Source: Bacteroidales bacterium
Lineage (GTDB): Bacteria; Bacteroidota; Bacteroidia; Bacteroidales; UBA932
Length of the DNA: 50,147 bases
Assembly: GCA_024398075.1 (NCBI GenBank)
Contig: JAKSJM010000016.1
Location: 1 to 50,147 of the forward strand
Direction of reading: 5' to 3'
Shown: piece after piece, positions 9,485 through 17,400 of the stretch
Position numbering within the stretch: position 1 is the stretch's first letter
How the letters are laid out: every line of letters starts with the position of its first letter
The notes under the pieces: model-generated
The model's database searches: none
The model's input: the letters and a program-made list of their open reading frames with translations, nothing else
Told to the model about the DNA's origin: nothing
Program-made: the position numbers and the translations under genes

Positions 9485-9778
9485 ATGAAAGCGATTTTTA
9501 TATCATATAACCAGGCCTATAATCAGGAGATTGTTGAGCTTCTGGAGACTTTCGGACAGAGGGGATTCACCCAGTGGCAGGAAATCCAGGGTAGAGGAGG
9601 CGTCGATGGTGAACCTCACTATGGCGACCATGCATGGCCTACCATGAACCATGCTCTTCTCACCATGGTTCCAGACGACAAGCTGCAGGGCATCATGGAT
9701 GCGCTCAAGGCTACCGATGAGACCAGTCCAAAGCTCGGATTGAGAGCTTTTGCCTGGAACATTGAGGCCGCCATTTAG
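9485..9778 (+). CDS. Small PII-like protein of the RND operon
   Basis: A 97-residue soluble protein starting 3 nt after the pump gene. The predicted order of elements is beta (MKAIFISYN), helix (EIVELLETFGQRGF), strand (TQWQEIQGRG), a long loop (GVDGEPHYGDHAWPT), strand (HALLTMV), helix (DDKLQGIMDALKATDE) and strand (LRAFAWNI). This matches the ferredoxin-like fold of PII/CutA/DUF3240 proteins, with the loop in the position of the PII T-loop. DUF3240 PII-like proteins are known beside metal-RND pumps, which supports a regulatory or ligand-sensing role. Family membership is inferred from topology rather than from a recognised motif. The loop is rich in His, Asp and Trp. Confidence 0.7.
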   Translation: MKAIFISYNQAYNQEIVELLETFGQRGFTQWQEIQGRGGVDGEPHYGDHAWPTMNHALLTMVPDDKLQGIMDALKATDETSPKLGLRAFAWNIEAAI

Positions 9779-9792
9779 GGCCTGGATTACAA

Positions 9793-9824
9793 TTTTTGAA
9801 ACCGACTATAAATTATTATATTTG
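9793..9824 (+). promoter_or_regulatory. Promoter for the trxA operon
   Basis: TTTTTG (9793-9798) is followed after 18 nt by TATATTTG (9817-9824), a full TAnnTTTG match. The -7 box lies inside the loop of the terminator hairpin. The predicted leader to the trxA ATG is about 27-30 nt. Confidence 0.65.
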
Positions 9825-9840
9825 TAGTCGGTTTATTATT
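9799..9840 (+). terminator. Terminator of the RND operon, overlapping the trxA promoter
   Basis: A perfect 10-bp stem (AAACCGACTA 9799-9808 with TAGTCGGTTT 9825-9834) is followed by ATTATTTTT. The loop is 16 nt long and AT-rich, and contains the -7 box of the next promoter. Because the flanks are AT-rich on both sides, it could terminate in both directions. Confidence 0.7.
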
Positions 9841-9857
9841 TTTAAATTAAGGGAACT

Positions 9858-10172
9858 ATGGCAAAAGTAGTTACAAACACAAATATTGACGAGCTTCTCG
9901 CATCCGAGCAGCCCGTTCTCGTAGACTTCTGGGCTACATGGTGTGGACCATGCAAGATGCTCTCTCCTACAGTGGATGAGATTGCAGATGAGTATGCTGA
10001 CCGTGTCGTTGTCGCAAAGTGCAACGTAGACGACGCCGACGAGGTGGCTATGCGCTTCCGTATCAGAAACATCCCTACACTCATGTTCTTCAAGGGTGGA
10101 GAGATGGTTCAGAGACTCGTGGGTGTAGTGTCCAAGGAGGAAATTGCGTCAGTGCTGGATTCAATGATGTAG
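9858..10172 (+). CDS. trxA: Thioredoxin
   Basis: A 104-residue cytosolic thioredoxin, the general disulfide reductant for ribonucleotide reductase, peroxiredoxins and other targets. The active site WCGPCK is at residues 28-33 (Cys29, Cys32), preceded by VDFWAT. The conserved cis-Pro motif RNIPTLMFFKGGE is near residue 73. Length and motifs are fully typical. It is the first gene of a tight eight-gene run ending at trmB, and has its own promoter just upstream. Confidence 0.97.
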   Translation: MAKVVTNTNIDELLASEQPVLVDFWATWCGPCKMLSPTVDEIADEYADRVVVAKCNVDDADEVAMRFRIRNIPTLMFFKGGEMVQRLVGVVSKEEIASVLDSMM

Positions 10173-10180
10173 TTTGAGGT

Positions 10181-10909
10181 ATGAAGAAATTTTTTGCAAT
10201 CGCAGTTGCCCTCATCGTGAGCGTGGGCGCTTATGCACAGATTGGAATGTTTGGTTCTGTTGGTGGAGCTGCTGCAAGTGGCGCTCTGCTCGGTCGTGGT
10301 ACAGGAGTCGTTGTAGGTGTGAACACCTCGAACATGTCTCTCGGAGAACTCTCAAAGCTTAACTCAAGCTCAATCGCAGGCTATCGTGTAGGTCTCGCAA
10401 AGAATATTCCTATCGCTGCAGGCTTCGCCATTCAGCCAGAGGTGGTAGCTTGTGCAAAGGGAGTGAAACTTCCTCAGAATCTTGGAGATGTTCCTGCTGA
10501 GGATATTCTCAATGGTTCTGTCACCGGTGCTATCAAGGATGATTTCAAGGCAAACATTACTTTCCTTGAGATACCTGTCCAGCTTCAGTACTCTCTTGAC
10601 CTTCTGTTCATCAAGCCTTTCGTATTCATCGAGCCTTTCGCTGGTATCGCTGTCGGAGGTAAGGTAGATGGTTCCAAGGTGACATTCAATGATATCAAGT
10701 CACGTCTCGAGTACGGACTCAGCCTTGGTGGTGGTATTTCACTTTTCGATCGCCTTCAGCTTTCTCTTCGCTACTATTGGAACATGGAAGATGTCCAGAA
10801 TTTCAAGGATTATGCTTCCCAGACCGGTCATAACATCAGTGGCATGTTCAATGGCAACGATGCCAAGAGCTTTGATGGAATAGCAGTTTCTCTCGGACTT
10901 TTCTTCTAG
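10181..10909 (+). CDS. Outer-membrane beta-barrel protein (porin-like, unknown role)
   Basis: A 242-residue protein with a signal peptide (residues 1-20, cleaved after AYAQ) and alternating polar and hydrophobic strands. It ends in an aromatic strand (GIAVSLGLFF), the usual C-terminal signature of outer-membrane barrels. Phrases such as GFAIQPEVV, FLEIPVQLQYS and FIEPFAGIAVGG are typical of the Bacteroidetes PorT/OmpW-like beta-barrel family. It starts 8 nt after trxA and ends 3 nt before the LOG gene. No specific function is visible. Confidence 0.85.
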   Translation: MKKFFAIAVALIVSVGAYAQIGMFGSVGGAAASGALLGRGTGVVVGVNTSNMSLGELSKLNSSSIAGYRVGLAKNIPIAAGFAIQPEVVACAKGVKLPQNLGDVPAEDILNGSVTGAIKDDFKANITFLEIPVQLQYSLDLLFIKPFVFIEPFAGIAVGGKVDGSKVTFNDIKSRLEYGLSLGGGISLFDRLQLSLRYYWNMEDVQNFKDYASQTGHNISGMFNGNDAKSFDGIAVSLGLFF

Positions 10910-10912
10910 GGG

Positions 10913-11437
10913 ATGAAAGCACTTTTTTATTGCTCAGCAAGCTTCGAAATCGATCCCAAGTTCAACCAGGCGGCGCACGACATCGTATGTGCAGCATGTG
11001 CATTGGGATATGACATAGTGTCTGGCGGTACTGTCAAGGGCACCATGAAGGTGGTCGCTGATGCGGCTGTGGAGTGTGGCGCGAAGAACATTGGCGTCAT
11101 CCCACGCTTCATGGAGCAGTATGTACATCCAAATCTCACAGAGTGCACTTGGACAGAAACCATGTCCGAGCGTAAGGAAAAGATGCGCGAGGGCGTGGAT
11201 GCTGTCGTGGCACTTCCTGGTGGCATTGGCACGCTTGACGAGCTCATTGAGACATTTGTTCTCGTCAAGCTCGACAGGTATCATGGAAAGGTGATCGTGG
11301 CGAATATAGATGGTTTCTACGAGCCTTTGAAGGCTCTTCTGGACCATTATGTGGCTACAGGCATGCTGGATGCCGCTTCGCGCCAGCTCATCGTCTTCCC
11401 AAGCACTGTCGAGGAGGTTACGGAGGCATTGAAATAA
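10913..11437 (+). CDS. LOG-family nucleotide phosphoribohydrolase
   Basis: A 174-residue protein of the LOG (TIGR00730/YvdD) family, which hydrolyses cytokinin riboside 5'-monophosphates or ordinary nucleotide monophosphates to base and ribose 5-phosphate. The hallmark PGGIGTLDE is at 102-110, and the catalytic Arg-Lys pair is in MSERKEKM (Arg87, Lys88). The upstream glycine loop reads SGGTVKGTMK instead of the more usual GGGxxGLMG, a modest departure. It is cytosolic and lies between the beta-barrel gene (3 nt) and the polyprenyl synthase (7 nt). Confidence 0.88.
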   Translation: MKALFYCSASFEIDPKFNQAAHDIVCAACALGYDIVSGGTVKGTMKVVADAAVECGAKNIGVIPRFMEQYVHPNLTECTWTETMSERKEKMREGVDAVVALPGGIGTLDELIETFVLVKLDRYHGKVIVANIDGFYEPLKALLDHYVATGMLDAASRQLIVFPSTVEEVTEALK

Positions 11438-11444
11438 GAACTAG

Positions 11445-12416
11445 GTGAGAAAGGAGATAATAGAGTATCTTGGAGAAGACTGGAGCAGGGTTCAGAACCT
11501 GATCCGGGCTTCGCTTTCCAGTGATATTGAGCTGCTGAATCAGACCAATGACTCCATACTTGAGAATGGAGGCAAGCAGCTTCGCCCGCTTCTCGCGCTG
11601 CTCGTCGCGAAGGCTGTCGCTAGCTCCGTGCCTGAGGACAGCATCCGCATGGCGGCTGCGTCAGAGCTTCTGCATAACGCTACGCTTCTTCATGATGACG
11701 TGGCAGATGGCAGCGAGGTACGCCGTGGTCGACCTACTGTCATGGCGCTGCTTGGTAGCCGTGCAGCTGTACTTCTGGGAGATTATTGGCTAGTGAAGGC
11801 TATGGACAACATTCTCGCTTCAAGTGTGAGCGACAGCGTCATGGGACTCTTCTCGAAGACCCTTTCGGATCTCGCTGTAGGTGAGATGCTTCAGCTTCAG
11901 AAAGCGGTGAAGGGAGATACGACGGAGAGCGACTACATTCGCATCATCTATTCGAAGACTGCGTCTCTTTTCGAGACCGCCTGCACTTCGTCTGCCATCT
12001 CTGTACACGCTTCAGAGGAGGTGGTCGAGTCCGTACGCAAGTATGCGGTGAGCCTGGGCATTGCCTTTCAGATCAAGGATGACATTCTTGATTATGCGGG
12101 CACTCAGATCGGCAAGCCTGTAGGAGTGGACATCCGCGAGCAGAAGATCACTCTGCCTCTTTTGGGTGCCTTTGCCGCTTCGTCAGAGAATGAAGTGAAG
12201 CATGCGAAGGAGATGCTGCGTGAAGTGGAAAGCCATCCTCAGTTCTGTGATGAACTGATGGCATATGTGAAGGAGAAGGGCGGTATCGCTTATGCGGAGG
12301 AAAGACTTGATGATTATGTAAATGAGGCCATCTCGGCGCTTTCAAGGCTTGAAGAGAGCCCTGCGAAAGAGTATCTGGTAAGACTGGCCAAATATACAGC
12401 AGATAGAAATAAATGA
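11445..12416 (+). CDS. All-trans polyprenyl diphosphate synthase
   Basis: A 323-residue trans-prenyltransferase that extends allylic diphosphates with isopentenyl diphosphate, probably for the menaquinone side chain. The first aspartate-rich motif is LLHDDVADGSEVRRGRPT (DDxxD at 84-88) and the second is IKDDILDYAG near residue 211. GGKQLRP is at 42-48. Translation must start at GTG 11445, because the next in-frame Met lies beyond essential sequence. The stop overlaps the next start by 4 nt (ATGA). Chain length of the product cannot be stated with confidence. Confidence 0.92.
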   Translation: MRKEIIEYLGEDWSRVQNLIRASLSSDIELLNQTNDSILENGGKQLRPLLALLVAKAVASSVPEDSIRMAAASELLHNATLLHDDVADGSEVRRGRPTVMALLGSRAAVLLGDYWLVKAMDNILASSVSDSVMGLFSKTLSDLAVGEMLQLQKAVKGDTTESDYIRIIYSKTASLFETACTSSAISVHASEEVVESVRKYAVSLGIAFQIKDDILDYAGTQIGKPVGVDIREQKITLPLLGAFAASSENEVKHAKEMLREVESHPQFCDELMAYVKEKGGIAYAEERLDDYVNEAISALSRLEESPAKEYLVRLAKYTADRNK

Positions 12417-13540
12417 GATTTTCGGATATAAAAGGAAACCAGGAGGTAAAGAATGCCCTTGCCAGTATGGTGAACAGTGGCAAGGTGCCTCATGCGATCA
12501 TGTTCCACGAGAACGAGGGTTGCGGAGGCATCGCCATGGCCATGGCTTTCCTTCAGTATCTGATGTGTGGTGCGCGCGATGGTGTAGACTCTTGCGGAGA
12601 GTGCCCTACGTGCAACAAGATAAATAAACTCATCCACCCTGACATCCACTTCATTTTCCCGGTGGCAAGTGGCTCGAAGGTGTCGACGGACAAGCCGACA
12701 TCCGAGTCTTATGCCAAGTACTGGCGTGAGCTTGTGGTGGAGAATCCTTTCTTCCTGGACAGTGACCTGAATGCTGCCCTGGGCATAGAAAGCAAGTCTT
12801 CGGTCATAGCTGTGGCTGAAGCCAAGGGTGTCATAGACACACTGGCGCTTAGCGCGCTGGAGGGAGGTTACCGCTGCATAGTGGTATACCTTCCTGAGAA
12901 AATGAATGCAGAGACGGCGAACCGTCTGCTGAAATCCATCGAGGAACCACCTGAGCTCACTCAGTTCGTGTTCATCACGCATGCGCCTGAAAAAGTGCTC
13001 GTGACTATATCGTCCAGGTGCCTGGCTATCAGACTGCTTCCGCTTGGCCGCGAGGAAGTCGCCGAGGTGCTCGTGGAGCGTTTTGGGAAAAACCAGGCGG
13101 AGGCGACGGACGCAGCGGCGATGAGTGGCGGAAGCGTAGGCAAGGCACTCTCGTACCTGGCCGAAGCGGAAGAGGCGGAAGCGGATTTTCAGCTGCTGTC
13201 GTCACTGCTGAGAGCATTGGCTCAGAAGGATCTCAGCTCTGCGCTCGATGCTGGCGAGGCCATGGCGGCTCTGCCATCGAGGGAGAAGCAGAAGGCGTTC
13301 TGCAAGTACATGGCGGAGGCCTTCAGGAGCATATTCATGCTGCAGCAGAAGCTGCCTCAGATGGTGTCTGCTCCTGAGAGGGAAATGTCTCTGTTCCAGG
13401 AGATTGCCCCACGTGTGCGTCGCACATTCCCGCGTCAGGCCGAGGAATATATGAATAGGGCGTACATGCTCATTGAAAGAAATGTAAATCAGAAAATCCT
13501 GTTCTGCGATATGGTGGACAGGCTTTATACAATGGTATGA
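12413..13540 (+). CDS. holB: DNA polymerase III delta' subunit (clamp-loader)
   Basis: A 375-residue clamp-loader delta' subunit, which with tau/gamma and delta loads the sliding clamp in replication. It has the four-Cys zinc module (Cys52, Cys61, Cys64, Cys67; CGECPTC). The P-loop position reads ENEGCGGIA without the Lys-Thr/Ser, so it should not hydrolyse ATP, as is usual for delta'. The sensor region LLKSIEEPPELTQFVFIT and SSRCLAIRL are also typical. Both ends overlap neighbours by 4 nt, which suggests translational coupling. Confidence 0.92.
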   Translation: MRFSDIKGNQEVKNALASMVNSGKVPHAIMFHENEGCGGIAMAMAFLQYLMCGARDGVDSCGECPTCNKINKLIHPDIHFIFPVASGSKVSTDKPTSESYAKYWRELVVENPFFLDSDLNAALGIESKSSVIAVAEAKGVIDTLALSALEGGYRCIVVYLPEKMNAETANRLLKSIEEPPELTQFVFITHAPEKVLVTISSRCLAIRLLPLGREEVAEVLVERFGKNQAEATDAAAMSGGSVGKALSYLAEAEEAEADFQLLSSLLRALAQKDLSSALDAGEAMAALPSREKQKAFCKYMAEAFRSIFMLQQKLPQMVSAPEREMSLFQEIAPRVRRTFPRQAEEYMNRAYMLIERNVNQKILFCDMVDRLYTMV

Positions 13541-14772
13541 CAGATAACAAGGAATCAATAAAGTATGACTGCTTCCGTGGCTGTACGGTCTCGCAGGATG
13601 AAGCCAGCGGCGAAGTGAATTGCACATATCGCCAGGGCTGCTGCAAGCTGGAGGACTATGACTGGCTTCACGGCGTAGGCTGCAAGTCAGATATATTTGA
13701 AGTTCGCTTCAAAAACACCCGTAAAGGCTTCTATGTCAATGCCTCAGGCCAGAATGTGAAAGTCGGCGACATGGTGATTGTGGAGGCAGCCAATGGTCAT
13801 GATTTAGGTATCGTGACCCTCGAAGGCGCCATCGTTGCGAAGCAGATGGCTTGCAAGGGTGTGGATCCCAAGCAGACTGAGCTCAAGAAAATCTACCGCA
13901 AGGCTAAGCAGAATGATATCTTGAAGTGGCAGGAGGCCATTGCGCGTGAGCAGGAGACAATGATCAAGTCGCGCCGCATCGCCGCCGAAATGGGACTTGA
14001 CATGAAGATCGGCGACGTGGAGTTCCAGGGCGATGGCACCAAGGCCATCTTCTACTATATCGCGGATGGCCGCGTGGACTTCCGTCAGCTCATCAAGGTC
14101 TTTGCAGAGGAGTTCCGCATCCGCATCGAGATGAAGCAGATCGGAGCACGTCAGGAGGCCGGCCTCATCGGAGGCCTCGGAGTCTGTGGACGCGAGCTCT
14201 GCTGTGCAAACTACATCAGCAGTTTCCAGTCCATCACCACCTCTGCTGCGCGTGTGCAGGATCTCTCTCTTAATCCGCAGAAGCTCGCTGGACAGTGCGG
14301 CAAGCTCAAGTGCTGCCTTAACTATGAGGTCGCAAATTATCTCGACGCCCAGTCTCGCATCCCTCGCGTGAGTGAACCTCTTGAATTTGAGGATGGTTTC
14401 GCATACCTCATGAAGACCGACATCCTCAAGGAGATGATGTATTTCTCATACGACAAGTCATCAATGGCGGAGCTTTTCCCACTCGATGCGTACGAGGTGG
14501 CAGAGATCATAAAGATGAACAGAAATGGCATCAAGCCAGAGTCTCTCAAGTCCGACATTGAGCCTCATGCTCCTGAGTTTGTGACTGCGGTGGGCGATGA
14601 CAGCATCACTCGTTTTGACAACACTGACAAGAAGCGCAAAAAGAACCGCGGCAGATCCCAGAATCGTGGCCAGCAGAGAGACGATCGCAGGCGAGATAGA
14701 GGTCCAAGGCAGGGCGGAGGACGTCAGAATCAAAAGAAGAACGGCGGAGAACAGCAGCATAAGGATGCGTAA
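13537..14772 (+). CDS. ricT: PSP1-domain protein, RicT/YaaT-like
   Basis: A 411-residue PSP1-domain protein related to Bacillus YaaT/RicT, which there binds Fe-S clusters and influences RNase Y. The N terminus is rich in Cys (12, 16, 29, 35, 36, 49). The core shows KQIGARQEAGLIGGLGVCG, followed by CGRELCC and CGKLKCCLNYE, the conserved cysteine pairs of the family. The last 50 residues are a basic, Arg/Gly/Gln-rich tail (RGRSQNRGQQRDDRRRDRG) that looks like a disordered RNA-binding extension. In Bacteroidetes this gene is regularly next to gldH, as here (8-nt overlap). Confidence 0.88.
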   Translation: MTDNKESIKYDCFRGCTVSQDEASGEVNCTYRQGCCKLEDYDWLHGVGCKSDIFEVRFKNTRKGFYVNASGQNVKVGDMVIVEAANGHDLGIVTLEGAIVAKQMACKGVDPKQTELKKIYRKAKQNDILKWQEAIAREQETMIKSRRIAAEMGLDMKIGDVEFQGDGTKAIFYYIADGRVDFRQLIKVFAEEFRIRIEMKQIGARQEAGLIGGLGVCGRELCCANYISSFQSITTSAARVQDLSLNPQKLAGQCGKLKCCLNYEVANYLDAQSRIPRVSEPLEFEDGFAYLMKTDILKEMMYFSYDKSSMAELFPLDAYEVAEIIKMNRNGIKPESLKSDIEPHAPEFVTAVGDDSITRFDNTDKKRKKNRGRSQNRGQQRDDRRRDRGPRQGGGRQNQKKNGGEQQHKDA

Positions 14773-15223
14773 TTTCCTTCATATCATTCTCTGCAGCATG
14801 TGCCTTATGGCGGTGGCTTCTTGTAGGAAGCCGTCTGCCATGGAGTTCTTTGTGCTCAATGAGGATAGGGGAGAAGATGGTCTGTACCGCTATGAGATGG
14901 ACTTCTCTGATTCTCTGGCGACTTACGACGTATATATTTATTCCAGGATAGACGAGCTGGGCTCCACTCTACTGGAGCGTGAGGATATACCTATGGCCGC
15001 TTATTGGACAGCTCCTGATGGTGAGGTCTACAAGGACACTTTCTACTTCCCAGTGAGGGATGCGAAGAGGGGATTCTTCTCGTCGGAGTACAAGATGCTT
15101 TATCGCGAGGGAATCACCCCGATACAGCGTGGCAAATGGAGCCTTCACATCGATGTGGCTCAGGGCGAGCAAATGCCTGTCCTTAGGGGCCTTGGCATCG
15201 CCTATAAAACAAATAAAGACTAG
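14765..15223 (+). CDS. gldH: GldH-type lipoprotein
   Basis: A 152-residue lipoprotein with signal peptide and lipobox VASC (Cys20). Its size and its position right after a PSP1 gene match GldH, a lipoprotein first known from Flavobacterium gliding motility and widespread in non-gliding Bacteroidetes. I used the ATG at 14765 because it gives a correct lipoprotein signal. An open frame extends further upstream inside ricT but is only overlap. Segments such as YRYEMDFSDSLATYDVYI and RGKWSLHIDV suggest a beta-sandwich. The role in this organism is unknown. Confidence 0.72.
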   Translation: MRNFLHIILCSMCLMAVASCRKPSAMEFFVLNEDRGEDGLYRYEMDFSDSLATYDVYIYSRIDELGSTLLEREDIPMAAYWTAPDGEVYKDTFYFPVRDAKRGFFSSEYKMLYREGITPIQRGKWSLHIDVAQGEQMPVLRGLGIAYKTNKD

Positions 15224-15224
15224 G

Positions 15225-16010
15225 ATGGGACACGATAAACTTAGAAAATTTGCAGAGAACGAGACATTCTCATGTCTGGTGCAGCCTTCATCGCAGGAAC
15301 TTCTCGCGGATGGCTACATGTCGTTGAGAGATCATGAGATCAAGGGCAAGTGGAATGAGACCATGTTTGCTGCTCCTCAGCCCATTGTCCTGGAGCTGGG
15401 ATGTGGAAAGGGAGAGTATACCATTGACCTCGCAGAGCGTATCCCTGAAAGAAACTACATAGGGGTGGATATAAAGGGAGCCCGTCTATGGAAGGGCGCG
15501 AAATATGCCCATGAGCATCAGCTTCCAAATGTGGCGTTCCTCCGCACCAGAATCGAGTTCATCAAGTCATTCTTCGCACCATCGGAGGTATCCGAGGTAT
15601 GGCTCACCTTCTCTGATCCGCAGATGAAGAGCGAAAACAGCCGCCTGACCTCACCTCTCTTCCTTGACAGGTATCGCTCTTTCATGAAGCCTGGTGGCAT
15701 TGTGCATCTGAAGACGGACAGCATGTTCCTGCACCAGTATTCCAAGGCCATGTGCGAGGCCAATGGTCTCAAGATACTCGCATGCACAGAGGATCTGTAT
15801 GGTTCTGACAGACTGGATGTTCCGTCCCTTTATGAGGTGCAGACTTTCTACGAGAAGATGTTTCTTCAGCAGGGATACAAGATCACATACCTGTCCTTCG
15901 TGATAGACCACGAAGGTGACTATGTGTATCCTGAATTTGATGATGAATACTGGCGTAGCGTAGAAGGACCTCGCAGGTCATTCTCTCACCAGCCACATAA
16001 GAAGGCTTAG
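15225..16010 (+). CDS. trmB: tRNA (guanine-N7-)-methyltransferase
   Basis: A 261-residue SAM-dependent enzyme that makes m7G46 in tRNA. Motif I is [15 protein letters not shown], and [13 protein letters not shown] is the second SAM-site block. The family motif region reads [18 protein letters not shown], where most bacterial enzymes have PDPWPKxxxxKRR. The DP and the following RLTSP are kept, but the basic run is not. I start at ATG 15225, one base after the gldH stop; an upstream extension of the frame is overlap with gldH. The stop overlaps the smpB stop from the other strand. Confidence 0.92.
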   Translation: MGHDKLRKFAENETFSCLVQPSSQELLADGYMSLRDHEIKGKWNETMFAAPQPIVLELGCGKGEYTIDLAERIPERNYIGVDIKGARLWKGAKYAHEHQLPNVAFLRTRIEFIKSFFAPSEVSEVWLTFSDPQMKSENSRLTSPLFLDRYRSFMKPGGIVHLKTDSMFLHQYSKAMCEANGLKILACTEDLYGSDRLDVPSLYEVQTFYEKMFLQQGYKITYLSFVIDHEGDYVYPEFDDEYWRSVEGPRRSFSHQPHKKA

Positions 16011-16456
16011 CCTCGCTCCATCTCTCTACGGAGATCCTTCTCCTTGATGGACTCTCTCTTGTCGTACTCCTTCTTTCCCTTCGCAAGGGCGATGTGGAGT
16101 TTCGCATAACCATTGTCCGCAATATAGAGCCTTACCGCCACGATGGTGAGGCCTTTCTGCTTTACGGCCTGCTGTAGATGACGCAGCTCTTTCTTGTTCA
16201 GGAGTAGTTTCCTGTCGCGTGCAGGCTCATGGCCATTCCAGCTGCCCCAGAAGTAGGTGGAGATGTTCATGCCTTTCACGTAGAGTTCTCCATTCACGAA
16301 ATAGCAGAATGCTTCGGAGAGCGATGCCTTGCCCATGCGCAGCGACTTGATCTCTGTGCCAACGAGTACGATGCCAGCCTCGTAAGTCTCCAGAAACTGG
16401 TAGTCAAACGATGCACGGCGATTGTTTATCTGTATTTTGCTCTTTGCTTTAGGCAT
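16007..16456 (-). CDS. smpB: SsrA-binding protein (trans-translation)
   Basis: A 149-residue SmpB, the partner of tmRNA in rescue of stalled ribosomes. Typical features are [38 protein letters not shown], the histidine-containing [12 protein letters not shown], and a basic C-terminal tail ([21 protein letters not shown]) that enters the mRNA channel. It is convergent with trmB, with stop codons overlapping in CTTAG, and divergent from miaA with only 44 nt between start codons. Confidence 0.96.
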   Translation of the reverse strand: MPKAKSKIQINNRRASFDYQFLETYEAGIVLVGTEIKSLRMGKASLSEAFCYFVNGELYVKGMNISTYFWGSWNGHEPARDRKLLLNKKELRHLQQAVKQKGLTIVAVRLYIADNGYAKLHIALAKGKKEYDKRESIKEKDLRREMERG

Positions 16457-16463
16457 AAGACTG

Positions 16464-16471
16464 CAAATGTA
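16464..16471 (-). promoter_or_regulatory. -7 box for smpB
   Basis: On the minus strand this reads TACATTTG, a perfect TAnnTTTG. It lies 7 nt before the smpB ATG, so the transcript would have a leader of only a few bases. No clear -33 TTTG was found. Confidence 0.45.
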
Positions 16472-16484
16472 CGATATTTTTCGC

Positions 16485-16492
16485 TAACTTTG
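16485..16492 (+). promoter_or_regulatory. -7 box for miaA
   Basis: TAACTTTG is a perfect TAnnTTTG box 8 nt before the miaA ATG. It is divergent from and 13 nt away from the smpB box, so two RNA polymerases could not occupy both at once. The -33 element is poor. Confidence 0.45.
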
Positions 16493-16500
16493 AGGGCGAT

Positions 16501-17316
16501 ATGCCAAAAATCAAGTTGACCATACCTGCAGAGCTCCCTTCGGCGGAGTTCATTGATGTAGAAGCACTCTCTTCCGCCTTTGATGCGGGAGAGGTCGATC
16601 TTGTGTGTGTACTGGGGCCGACAGCGTCTGGAAAGACGCGTTATGCAGTGGCGCTGGCGGGCAAGCTTGATACATTGGCTCAGGCTGCAGGCTCGCCACG
16701 AAGGTGCGAGATCATCTCTGCCGATTCGCGCCAGGTCTACAGGGGCATGGACATTGGCACAGGAAAGGATCTTTGTGAGTATGGCGATGTCCCATACTGG
16801 ATGATAGATATCCGTCCCGCTGGTGATAGGTACAATGTTTACGAGTACCAGAAGGACTTCGTGCGTGTGTATCAGGACATTATATGCCGTGGAAATCTTC
16901 CTATACTGTGTGGTGGCACGGGACTTTATATAGAGGCGGCGGTATGTCGCTATGACTTCAACAAGGAGACACCGACGGTGGATCCGTCTGCGCTGCCTCA
17001 GAAGACTTATTTCATCGGCACCCTCGTGGATCGTGAGACGAGAAACGCGCGCATCGATGCTCGTCTGCGCGCTCGCCTGGACGAGGGTATGGTGGATGAG
17101 GTGAAGCGTCTCATGGCTGAGGGCGTAGATTCGGAAACGCTTATTTATTACGGACTTGAGTATAAGTTCGTGACTCAGTACATTCTAGGCATCCTTTCAT
17201 TTGAGGAGATGTTTACACTTCTGTCAAATGCTATCCATCAGTTCGCTAAGCGTCAGATGACATGGTTCCGTGGCATGGAGAGGAAGGGTATGCTTATTCA
17301 TTGGACGGAAGTCTGA
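16501..17316 (+). CDS. miaA: tRNA dimethylallyltransferase
   Basis: A 271-residue enzyme that transfers dimethylallyl to A37 of tRNAs reading UNN codons. It has the P-loop GPTASGKT (39-46), the substrate motif ISADSRQVYRGMDIGTGK, GGTGLYIEA, and the C-terminal region YGLEYKF and FAKRQMTWFR. It is shorter than the usual 300-320 residues and carries an N-terminal extension of about 30 residues before the P-loop. This matches the shorter second MiaA type found in Bacteroidetes, so another miaA may exist elsewhere in the genome. Confidence 0.92.
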   Translation: MPKIKLTIPAELPSAEFIDVEALSSAFDAGEVDLVCVLGPTASGKTRYAVALAGKLDTLAQAAGSPRRCEIISADSRQVYRGMDIGTGKDLCEYGDVPYWMIDIRPAGDRYNVYEYQKDFVRVYQDIICRGNLPILCGGTGLYIEAAVCRYDFNKETPTVDPSALPQKTYFIGTLVDRETRNARIDARLRARLDEGMVDEVKRLMAEGVDSETLIYYGLEYKFVTQYILGILSFEEMFTLLSNAIHQFAKRQMTWFRGMERKGMLIHWTEV

Positions 17317-17342
17317 TTTCTTTTGTTGGCAATATTGCCAAA

Positions 17343-17375
17343 TTTTGTTTTTTCCCTTTTCGACACCTACATTTG
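17343..17375 (+). promoter_or_regulatory. Promoter for the 114-residue unknown gene
   Basis: TTTTG (17343-17347) is followed after 20 nt by TACATTTG (17368-17375), a full-consensus pair. The predicted start site is about 20 nt before ATG 17401. This supports that ATG over an upstream TTG at 17323, which lies before the promoter. Confidence 0.65.
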
Positions 17376-17400
17376 TCCCAGACAAAAAACGAAAGTTTTT

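Noticed and set aside
14597-14764. Longer start for the gldH gene inside ricT
   Set aside because: The upstream part has shadow-like composition and would bury the lipoprotein signal peptide that starts at 14765.
15060-15224. Longer start for trmB inside gldH
   Set aside because: The first 55 residues are an out-of-frame reading of gldH; the ATG at 15225 follows the gldH stop directly and gives a normal TrmB length.
17323-17400. TTG start at 17323 for the 114-residue gene
   Set aside because: It lies upstream of the predicted transcription start, and the extra residues are a translation of the promoter region.
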